Assembly: GCA_020348185.1 (NCBI GenBank)
Contig: CP070743.1
Coordinates: forward strand, 1,847,126 to 1,859,119
Direction of reading: 5' to 3'
Origin: Nitrospirota bacterium
GTDB taxonomy: Bacteria; Nitrospirota; Nitrospiria; Nitrospirales; UBA8639
DNA: 11,994 nucleotides
Below the pieces are notes generated by a model, which saw only the letters and a program-made list of their open reading frames with translations, was not told the origin of the DNA and made no database searches. The position numbers and the translations under genes are program-made. Of this stretch, positions 1 through 7,300 are shown one piece after another; position 1 is the first letter of the stretch; every line of letters begins with the position of its first letter.

Positions 1-135
1 ATCCCACGCAAGCCATTGAACAACCGGTTCCGCCGTTGTCGGGCCCGAATGAGCAAGGCCCACTCCGGGGAGAGTTGGTATCAAAGAAACCACAATTAAC
101 CAAAAAAAGACCCTAATGGTTGGAAAATTCTTCAT
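1..135 (-). CDS. Start of a secreted protein, cut by the left window edge (45 residues seen)
   Basis: An open frame starts at an ATG (plus-strand cat at 133-135) and runs without a stop off position 1. The first residues are a textbook Sec signal peptide: basic start MKNFPTIR, a hydrophobic stretch FFWLIVVSLI, then PTLPGVGLA, with likely cleavage after Ala28. The visible mature part begins HSGPTTAEPVVQWLAWD. Upstream of the ATG is AGG followed by TTTAAAAA, a weak ribosome site at usual spacing. It lies 121 bp after the HEAT-repeat gene on the same strand with no clear terminator between, so it may close the same operon of secreted proteins. Too little is visible to name a family. The signal peptide is seen in the sequence; that the gene is real and complete beyond the edge is inferred. 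Confidence 0.75.
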   Translation of the reverse strand, partial: MKNFPTIRVFFWLIVVSLIPTLPGVGLAHSGPTTAEPVVQWLAWD

Positions 136-136
136 T

Positions 137-164
137 TTTTAAACCTGAAACTCGAAACCCGAAA
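137..164. repeat. Heptameric tandem repeat, about four units
   Basis: Four imperfect 7-nt units in a row on the plus strand: TTTTAAA, CCTGAAA, CTCGAAA, CCCGAAA. Bases 5-7 of each unit are AAA and base 4 is a purine. It lies directly upstream of the start of the left-edge gene, in the gap after the HEAT gene. A second array with the same period is at 10864-10898. The function is unknown; short heptameric arrays in intergenic DNA are known from other bacteria. Confidence 0.65.
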
Positions 165-256
165 CTGGCTTTTGCGCCCCCCCTATTATGAGCCACCTGC
201 ACCCAGGTAAATCAACACCCTTTTGTTCTAAGAAAAAAAGAATTAAGAATTTTCGA

Positions 257-1624
257 TCAGGTTTTGGCAGGTGTCGAGAGGATTCGAGCGATCGCGCCTG
301 CTGCCGTTGCCTGAACGGCTTGATCAGGATCACGGAGAGCCGCTTTCAGTTGCGGGAGGATTTTCCGCCCCCCCACCCGACCCAATGATCGAACAGCGGT
401 AATGCGAGGTCTTGGGACTGGATCGTTTAATAGAAGGGTCAATGGTCCCATCACATCACGGATTTTCCCATTGGCCAACGCTTTGGCAGCACCCGAACGG
501 AGTCCAGGATTTTTATGCGCAAGAAGACCCCTGATTGTCGGGTCTACCACATGATAGGGGGTCCCTAATCTTAATAGGGCATCGACCGCCGCGGCCTGAA
601 CACCGGGATCTCGATCGTGAAGGGATTTTTTTAGTAAGGGTATCGCTTCCCTTGCGCCAAGCTTTCCTAAGCTGACAGCAGCCGCGGTTCGAAGCGCCGG
701 AATACCGTTGGTGAGGGCTTCAACAAGGTAAGGCACGGCTTGTGATAAACCCAGCTGGCCTAATCCACTTGCCGAAGCCACTCGAATGGTCGGCTGATGA
801 TCATTCATTCCATTGACCAATATCGGAATGGCCCGTGGGTCTGCCGATCTCCCTAGAATTCGCATGGCCGCCCCTCGCTCATATCCGTCTTGCGACAATG
901 CCGCCTGTTCGATTCGACCCCAATTCTCCCTTCCGCCAAGCCTGTACAACGCCCCGGCTGCGGTCACTTGCACCATGGGTTGCTCATCCTTTAGGAGAGG
1001 TTCGATAAGTGGAATGACCTCTTTATCACCAGTACGCCCTAAGCCTTTTATGACGGAGGCACGAACCCATCCAGCTTGATCCTGTAATGCCTGACGAAAT
1101 TTCTTGGAGGATCGGCCAGCTGGGAGGTTGCCTAACGCTTCAGCCACCAGCGCCCGGACCATTCCTGAACCATCAGCTAACCCTTCTTCAAGATAAGGAA
1201 CCACCTCGTCGGAATTCACTTCTTTTAACGCCGTATACGCGGCTCCTCTCATTTGATCTCGCATATCGGAGCGAAGAGGAAGAATGCTCGTCATGGCAAA
1301 TTTTCGAAGCAGTTCCTCATCTTCCCGGCCTGATTCCTTGACTAATTTTTCATACTCCTTGATGCCTTCTGGAGTTTTTCCCAAATGGGCGAGGCTCATC
1401 ATTCTCAACCGTTGAACTTGGGGAAAAACAGTTTTAGGCTCCCCTAATGAATCCAGGAGTTGAAGCACGTTCTTATAATCTCGCTTTTCATAGGCATTCT
1501 GAGCTTCCTGTAGAACTAGATTCGGTGAAGAGTCAGCCGCATAAGCTGCGACGACCGATTCAAAAGACAGGCTCCACCCAAGGAGAACCATGAAGAGCAA
1601 CGTGCGATTGTTGAGGAAATTCAT
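257..1624 (-). CDS. Secreted TPR-like / HEAT-repeat (PBS-lyase type) scaffold protein
   Basis: This 455-residue protein has an N-terminal signal peptide (about residues 1-30, ending VVAAYAA). Residues 36-100 form a TPR-like helical hairpin region (AQNAYEKRDYKNVLQLLDSL, then AHLGKTPEGIKEYEKLV). From about 124 to 450 there are roughly ten HEAT/PBS-lyase-type repeats, each with the pattern V-R-x3-A-x2-L-G-x-L-G followed by A-I/V-P-x-L-x3-L-x-D (for example at 'VRALVAEALGNL' and 'REAIPLLKKSLHDRDPGVQ'). Such repeats form a curved solenoid for protein binding and have no catalytic residues. The start is the ATG 18 nt after the stop of the upstream LolA-like gene; no strong Shine-Dalgarno is visible, so translation is probably coupled. 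It is the fourth gene of the blue-copper operon, so a role as periplasmic assembly or docking scaffold is plausible but inferred. Confidence 0.88.
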   Translation of the reverse strand: MNFLNNRTLLFMVLLGWSLSFESVVAAYAADSSPNLVLQEAQNAYEKRDYKNVLQLLDSLGEPKTVFPQVQRLRMMSLAHLGKTPEGIKEYEKLVKESGREDEELLRKFAMTSILPLRSDMRDQMRGAAYTALKEVNSDEVVPYLEEGLADGSGMVRALVAEALGNLPAGRSSKKFRQALQDQAGWVRASVIKGLGRTGDKEVIPLIEPLLKDEQPMVQVTAAGALYRLGGRENWGRIEQAALSQDGYERGAAMRILGRSADPRAIPILVNGMNDHQPTIRVASASGLGQLGLSQAVPYLVEALTNGIPALRTAAAVSLGKLGAREAIPLLKKSLHDRDPGVQAAAVDALLRLGTPYHVVDPTIRGLLAHKNPGLRSGAAKALANGKIRDVMGPLTLLLNDPVPRPRITAVRSLGRVGGRKILPQLKAALRDPDQAVQATAAGAIARILSTPAKT

Positions 1625-1642
1625 TGAGTTGATCAGGAATTC

Positions 1643-2281
1643 CTACCCTGATTGAGATGGGATTTCTTCTGCTTCGATCTTTCGATACCCGAGTGGCGTT
1701 TCAAAAAAATAATCCGGCTGCTTGGAAATCACCACATGTTCATATTCCACAGACCAGTCTCGATCTTGGCTCAGAAGCTTGAGCAAGACGTCCCGCTCGG
1801 CATCGACCCACTCAAAATATGTTTCTTGTTGGCCGTCTTGGTTCACCACCGTGACTTCATACAGGAGAGCCGGCCGATCCCCGGCGAATGCATCTCCAAT
1901 TAAGGTTCTCTTGATTTCCCCAGGTAAGGAAACAGAGAAAGGCAACAGATAGTCCTGGGTCATGGGAACACTGAGCACCAATCGGCGGTGCGAAAAGATA
2001 TACCAGACCTTCTCCCTGTCAAGCCGAATAATCGTAACACTCGCATATCCCAAATCCGTCGGAATACCACCCTGGTGCTCAATTCGATACCGATCTCCTT
2101 GGACAAACAGTTGAGCTTTTGAAGTTTTTCCGTCCGTTCGCCAGATCAGTCGGGCAGAAAATTCGATGGCACTTGTCGATTCGCTACTTGGCGCTTGAGC
2201 CGAAGCCAGGAGGCCATGACCCAAAAGACATACGCCTACAGCTAACCTTGATACACAATGGGAGAAACCCAGGAATTTCAC
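1643..2281 (-). CDS. Periplasmic LolA-like / DUF4412-like protein
   Basis: From the GTG at 2279-2281 this is a 212-residue protein with a clean signal peptide: KFLGFSHCVSR, hydrophobic LAVGVCLLGHGLL, and ASAQA cleavage near residue 30. The mature part is mostly beta: FSARLIWRTDGKTSKAQLFV, GDRYRIEHQ, VTIIRLDREKVWYI, then TYFEWVDAERDVLLKLL and a C-terminal 'FFETPLGYRKIE' motif. That pattern (strand, metric of residue oxidation state or lipid-like hollow barrel, closing with F-x-x-P-x-G-Y-x-K) is what LolA-fold and DUF4412 proteins show. An in-frame TTG at 2371 would add 30 residues that overlap the preceding gene by 50 bp and put a non-hydrophobic leader before the signal peptide, so I reject it. 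The GTG begins 41 nt after the upstream stop; no strong ribosome site is visible. Ligand and exact function are unknown. Confidence 0.75.
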   Translation of the reverse strand: MKFLGFSHCVSRLAVGVCLLGHGLLASAQAPSSESTSAIEFSARLIWRTDGKTSKAQLFVQGDRYRIEHQGGIPTDLGYASVTIIRLDREKVWYIFSHRRLVLSVPMTQDYLLPFSVSLPGEIKRTLIGDAFAGDRPALLYEVTVVNQDGQQETYFEWVDAERDVLLKLLSQDRDWSVEYEHVVISKQPDYFFETPLGYRKIEAEEIPSQSG

Positions 2282-2321
2282 TTCACCGGCTCTGACACAT
2301 CGGAGGAGAACGCCCTCCAAA

Positions 2322-3239
2322 TCATGGCAGCTGTTGTTCAACAAGGGGTTGAATATCGACAGGACGTCCAAGAGCTGCTTGGGTAAATCGAGGGGGGGTT
2401 CGAATTTTGTGGGCCGTTTGGCGCTCGCCTGGTGAGGGCAACTGAAAATTCACTATGACATGACCTTGAGGCTCAATCGTGACCGTCTTGGATATTTGTT
2501 TTTTAATGCTGGGATGCCATGCCCGTATTCGGTAAGTACCGGGAGGAATCTCATCAATGGAAAACTGCCCCTGGGCATCAGAAAAAGCATAATACGGATT
2601 CTCGACGGCAATGGCCCAACTTTCCATATAGGCATGAAATCCGCATTGCATCACAAAGGTCTTCCGACCTTTACTTAAATGAAATTGCCGCACCATAGAC
2701 TCGCTGGGGTGATGATCATGCGTGGCATGCATATCCCCCCGTTTATGACGATGATTAAAGGGTAAAGGAGAATTAAATAACACCCTGGACCCCTGTTGTA
2801 ACGAGGTTTCATAGGCTTGAATATCATGCATCACCGGATCCATATTGATGACCTCTACCCCGTGCCCGCTACGGACAATGGTCGTAAACGGAAGAAATTG
2901 ACAGTCCCGGGCCTCGACACGCGGGATGGACATCGCAAACGGCTTTCCTTCCTCTATGTCCTCAATAAATACTACGACATCTTTAACCTGCCGCTGATCA
3001 TTGACGAGAAAATCCCGAAGAAGTCTCCATCCATTCCCGGTTGAAATTCGCCCACAATATTCAGGGTCAGGGAAAGTAATGAGATTATAGGCTTTCGGTT
3101 CTGGAGCAGGACCAAGGAGAGTGACGACCCCGCTTATGGTACCACCATCTTTGACTTCGTTGATTTCGTAAGCGAACGCTGAGGTACCCAGTCCTGTAAA
3201 TAGGACAAAGAAACAGGTAGACACCAGAAATCGCCACAT
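2322..3239 (-). CDS. Secreted amicyanin-like cupredoxin with carboxypeptidase-regulatory-like domain (paralogue B)
   Basis: This 305-residue exported protein has a signal peptide ending TSAFA near residue 23. A cupredoxin-like core carries a complete type 1 copper ligand set: His138 in NMDPVMHDIQ, then Cys199, His202 and Met205 in MQCGFHAYM. The Cys-x2-His-x2-Met spacing is that of amicyanin. Residues about 212-268 are a carboxypeptidase-regulatory-like beta sandwich (GQFSIDEIPPGTYRIRAWHP). Cys62 and Cys113 are shared with the neighbour. It aligns without gaps through the copper site with the 305-residue gene 15 bp upstream, so the pair is a tandem duplication. A His-rich stretch (HRHKRGDMHATHDHH, residues 163-177) is special to this copy and might bind metal. 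The ribosome site AAAGGAG overlaps the end of the upstream gene. Expected role: one-electron carrier in the periplasm (inferred). Confidence 0.85.
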   Translation of the reverse strand: MWRFLVSTCFFVLFTGLGTSAFAYEINEVKDGGTISGVVTLLGPAPEPKAYNLITFPDPEYCGRISTGNGWRLLRDFLVNDQRQVKDVVVFIEDIEEGKPFAMSIPRVEARDCQFLPFTTIVRSGHGVEVINMDPVMHDIQAYETSLQQGSRVLFNSPLPFNHRHKRGDMHATHDHHPSESMVRQFHLSKGRKTFVMQCGFHAYMESWAIAVENPYYAFSDAQGQFSIDEIPPGTYRIRAWHPSIKKQISKTVTIEPQGHVIVNFQLPSPGERQTAHKIRTPPRFTQAALGRPVDIQPLVEQQLP

Positions 3240-3254
3240 AGGATTTGACTCCTT

Positions 3255-4172
3255 TTAGGGTTTTTGAACACGGAGGGACGGGACAATTTCTACCCCTTCC
3301 CCCAACAGTTCTAACCCAAAGTGAGGGTTTTCCACCATTTCGTGAACACTTCGTCTGCCTTTTGGAGCCTTATAGACAAAATTTTCGGTCAAATTCCCTT
3401 TGGGTTTCACCGTAATTTCTTTTTCGAGGTATCTCTTCGTCCCTGCATGCCACACGGTCAGCGTATAATCCCCAGGCGGAACATCGGTGATTTCAAACCG
3501 ACCATCTTCTTTTGTGATTGAAAAATAGGGATTGTTGACCACCACCCCCCACGAGAACATATAGGGATGAAAGCCACATTGCATCACAAAAATGTTCCGA
3601 CCTTTACGCAAGTGAATTTTCTCAACCATGGGCTTCCCTTCCAAGTGAGTGTGCTCGTTCATAAAACCAAGAACTTTATGAAAGGGATTCATTGGGAGGG
3701 GCCGATTAAACAATATTCTTGCCCCCCGGACACGTGCGGTTTCATAGCCTTGAATGTCGTGTTCTACAGGATCCATATTGATCACAGTAATTTCATCCTG
3801 GTCCCGCAAGACATTAACAAATGGCAGAAAATCACAGTCAATGGCATCGACTCTTACTTTTTTGAGATTGAAGGGTTTCCCTTTTTTGACATTTTTGAGC
3901 ATGACCACCGCATCTTTAAGACTCCCATCCGGACCGATGATAAAGTCCTCCACAATGCGCCACCCTGTTCCAGTCGAAATTCGCCCACAATAGACGGGAT
4001 CGGGGATCGTCACTAAGTTGAACCCCATGGGCCTGGGTTTATCTCCAACTAAGGTGACCTTACCCTGAATCGTTCCCCCATTGGCCACTGTCATTTCTTG
4101 ATAGGACCAAGCTGAGGACGTCCATAGGACCACAGTCATAAGACCAATTCCTACTACATTCAGCACGCTCAT
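3255..4172 (-). CDS. Secreted amicyanin-like cupredoxin with carboxypeptidase-regulatory-like domain (paralogue A)
   Basis: This is the first gene of the left operon, 305 residues, with a signal peptide MSVLNVVGIGLMTVVLWTSS ending near AWS (residue 23). The copper ligands sit at the same numbers as in the next gene: His138 (INMDPVEHDIQ), Cys199, His202 and Met205 (MQCGFHPYM, exactly the amicyanin-like CxxHPxM form). A carboxypeptidase-regulatory-like domain follows (GRFEITDVPPGDYTLTVWHAG, about 212-265), then a tail of about 35 residues. Proteins of this type are often annotated as methylamine-utilisation-like or plastocyanin-like; no methylamine genes are present here, so I do not use that name. 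The ATG is preceded by AGGGAG at about 7 nt. Two adjacent 19-bp repeats lie 70-107 bp upstream. A role as electron carrier to or from the multicopper oxidase next door is inferred from context only. Confidence 0.85.
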   Translation of the reverse strand: MSVLNVVGIGLMTVVLWTSSAWSYQEMTVANGGTIQGKVTLVGDKPRPMGFNLVTIPDPVYCGRISTGTGWRIVEDFIIGPDGSLKDAVVMLKNVKKGKPFNLKKVRVDAIDCDFLPFVNVLRDQDEITVINMDPVEHDIQGYETARVRGARILFNRPLPMNPFHKVLGFMNEHTHLEGKPMVEKIHLRKGRNIFVMQCGFHPYMFSWGVVVNNPYFSITKEDGRFEITDVPPGDYTLTVWHAGTKRYLEKEITVKPKGNLTENFVYKAPKGRRSVHEMVENPHFGLELLGEGVEIVPSLRVQKP

Positions 4173-4241
4173 GAGGCTCTCCCTGACGAAAAGATCATTG
4201 TTGAATTAAATACCATATTCTCCCATTACAAATCTTCCCTA

Positions 4242-4279
4242 TATCCTATTCATACTACACTTTCCTAATCATACTACAC
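4242..4279 (-). promoter_or_regulatory. Two adjacent 19-bp direct repeats upstream of the blue-copper operon
   Basis: On the minus strand the unit GTGTAGTATGAnTAGGAnA occurs twice with no gap (4261-4279, then 4242-4260), matching at 17 of 19 positions. It lies between the terminator of the oxidase gene and the ATG at 4172, about 70 bp upstream of that ATG. The near two-turn spacing would place two protein-binding sites on nearly one face of the helix, which suits an activator or repressor operator. No convincing -35/-10 pair is visible downstream; TTTAAT near 4207 is a possible -10. The repeat itself is certain; the regulatory role is inferred. Confidence 0.6.
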
Positions 4280-4319
4280 AAAAAAAAACGGGGAAACCGA
4301 ACCCCGGCCTCCCCGTTTT
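4280..4319 (-). terminator. Rho-independent terminator of the multicopper oxidase gene
   Basis: Read on the minus strand, a 10-bp perfect stem AAAACGGGGA / TCCCCGTTTT (4319-4310 with 4294-4285) closes a 15-nt loop and runs straight into a T tract (T at 4288-4280, of which four pair in the stem base). It begins 25 bp after the oxidase stop codon. It separates the oxidase transcript from the blue-copper operon. Confidence 0.9.
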
Positions 4320-4344
4320 ATCAATCAAGAGAAAAATCCTCGCG

Positions 4345-7300
4345 TTATTTGAACGCGACGGGCTTTACCTGAGTTTCCTCTGGCTGGACAGCCTTCGCTT
4401 CTTGAACATCCGCTTTTGTTTCGCCCAAGGGCAGCACACGTTTATCCCCACGCGGCAGCACTCTGAGATACCCCCATTGTCCTGATTGCGAATAGGGCAG
4501 TCGAGCATTGCCGTAAACATAGTCACCTGCAAGAGCATACACGCCCCCTGCCGAAGGAACAAAGGCATCAAGGCTTTCCGAACCCGCAAATTCCACGGTG
4601 CTGATCATATCGGCACCTGGCAAGAAGGGCTCAATGGGCCATTCATGCTTTTCAAGTGTAAACATCCCGTTTTGTTCACTGCTGGCTCCGAACACGTGAA
4701 TCCGAACAGGATCGCCCGCATGCGCCATGATGATCGGGGTGGCGGGATCCTTCGGATCATCGACTTCACAAGGCTGGAACATCCGACCCAATGAGCACCC
4801 CAGTTCTTCTCGATACAGATAGGGTTCGCTCCGATAATTGATACCAACTAATCCCGCCACATTTTGCACATAGGGCATAAAGCTGGTACCGATAATGTTG
4901 TCCTCATCCTGGAAGAATAAGGCCACGTCACGGTAACTGGATCGATTTTCATTTCCTGGAATCGTTTGATCGACAATCACATCCGCAGCCCAGGCATTTT
5001 TCAAGGAAACATCGGAACCGGTTTTGGGATCGCGATATTGGGATCCCTTCGGACCGACAATAATCGCACCGTATAGTCCATTTCGCGGATTTAAGGCCAC
5101 ATTTCCGAAATCCCAAACCAGGGTTTGGGTTTCACCAATGAACGGATCCGCATAATACGTGTAGGTCTTGCTCCCACCTGGTGCAACAGTTTGATCCCCC
5201 TGGTTATTTCCAATATTCATCCCTTGGGAATCTTTCGGGTCAAAGGCCAACCCAAAGGCAGAGAAGGAGGCACGACTTTCTTTCATTTTATTGGTGAGAT
5301 TCACCTTTATACAATCGCCAACATTAGCCCGGATGGTCAGAGGCATAGGTTGATAGTCGCCCGACACCCGACTCACCTCTTCTTCAAGAACATAAATCTT
5401 GGCATCCGGATTTTGGACCTCGATCTTTCGCTCAAAGTCCACTTCAATGGCCTCTTCCACATTAGGGTTAAAGCTCATTGAAGGGAAATCAATGGCGACG
5501 ACATTAAACTCTTTTGCAGGCGCACCCTCCGGGCAAACCGGAAGGGTAGGAGGCATTCCTTCTTTTCCATAGGCTTTATTGGGTAGCGGTTGGAGATCGG
5601 GAACTTCTTTGTCCAGAACCCGAATGATGCCCCAGGAGCCTTCGGAAAATTTGGAACTTCGGCCATTGAAGTACATATAGTCACCGGGCAAATGTCGAGG
5701 CCCTCCGGCTTCCGCCACCACTAAGTCATACCGTTCTGCAATCCCAATGTGGATCGAATTTTTTCGATTCGCTTCCGCGGCATAACGCTCAGTCCAGAAG
5801 GTGTGGCCCGATACCGAAAAGACATTACTTTCGTTCATCGTGACGTCAATCAGTCTGAAGACAATGGCATCACCAAGATACGCCCGTATCATGGGCGTAC
5901 TTGGATCACCATGAACGCCACTGCTGAACAATTGTGAAGTGTCAGGATTATTGGAAAGCCGTTGAGCAAACGGCTCCGCCCGGAAATTGAAGGCTCCTCC
6001 TGTCGTGTGTGTACCTCCGTTCAGGAAGGGCATGGGCGTCATTTTGATCATTTCATTCGGTGGCATGATGAAGGACACCGTCCTCCCGGCTTCTAACGCC
6101 ACATCGACCGGCTGGCCCGGAGGGTTCCCGGCTGTCACCACGTTGACCGTATGGGGAACCGTATCCATGATATGCACCATCAATTCCCGGAAACTCCCGG
6201 CAACATCATGACCAACTCGTTCGATCGTATGAATGTCGGCAACGGGGCCTGTCCGAATGGGTTCACCGGTCTTCGGATTATGCCATGTTGATCCAAAGGG
6301 CTCGATTAAGAAAGTACACACCGCCCCGTGTGGCCAGGTCGTTCCGCCAAACGCATGGTCATGACAGAATACTGAACCCACATCCGCGTCGGCCCAGAAC
6401 CGCTGACGGACAAATTCGACCGTCACAATATCGTCCACCGGGTGGTCGTGCTCTAAGGGCTTTGCAAAAGTCAGGGTTTCCCCTCCACTTCCAGCATCAC
6501 TACCCGTACTCGCCGCTTCAGCTCCCGGCAACGTGAGGGTTTGTCCAACATAAATAAGGTCTTTGTTTTCTATATTGTTAATTGCCGCCAACTCGCTCGA
6601 TGTCATCCCCCTTGCATTGGCAATTCCTCCAAGCGTGTCACCTGGTTGGACGGTATACTCACCACCCCCGGCTCCGGAAGAAGCTGAACTCCCTCCTGAA
6701 CCTCCAATGGCGACAATCCGGCGAATTTCATTTCCTCCCACGTTGTCAGCTCCAACCAGCACAAGCGTGCCGACGTGATATTGATGGGCATTGGTAAGAT
6801 GAATTGTCTTTTCACCTTTTTTCGCGGATTTGGTGAATTTTGAGTTCATCGGAACCGGCAGCCCCTTATTCTTTTTCTTTTCAAACATCGTAAAGGGCCG
6901 CATCGATTGTTCATACGACATTCCTGAGATCACACCATCTGACGCTTGATTGTCGAACTGAACAAAATGGAAGTGGGTGTTGATTTTGGAGGACTGGAAA
7001 TTCGTCACATCGTCGTCTTCCCACTCGCTGGTCAACATCCAATCCATGCAATCATACATATTTGCTCGAAACACTAAAGGATATTTCAGATCGTTATTTC
7101 CACGAATGGCGGCTTCCTCTTCATGAACGACGTACAACAAGCCATTGGGATCGACAATAGCCGGCTCACTTCCCTGCGCCGCCGACAATTCGATGGGTAA
7201 CTTGATAAAGTGAACGTTATAATTTTGCGAGCCCGCCCGTTCAGGACAAAGACTCCACCGCCCATTTTCACCCGGTTTGGCCGGATCCACGGTCCGATTT

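Noticed and set aside
137..164. CRISPR-like array
   Set aside because: The units are 7 nt with no spacers; this is a simple tandem repeat.
195..208. Small hairpin ACCTG-CACC-CAGGT after the HEAT gene
   Set aside because: Only five base pairs and no T tract on the minus strand, so it is not supported as a terminator.
2282..2371. TTG start at 2371 for the LolA-like gene (242 residues)
   Set aside because: It overlaps the preceding gene by 50 bp, lacks a ribosome site and places 30 non-hydrophobic residues before a perfect signal peptide. The GTG at 2281 fits better.
3567..4016. 149-residue plus-strand frame opposite paralogue A
   Set aside because: It is antisense to a gene with clear copper motifs and a signal peptide, and it has no recognisable domain or ribosome site.
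2322..4172. Methylamine utilisation function for the blue-copper pair
   Set aside because: The copper motif resembles amicyanin, but no methylamine dehydrogenase or maturation genes are nearby.
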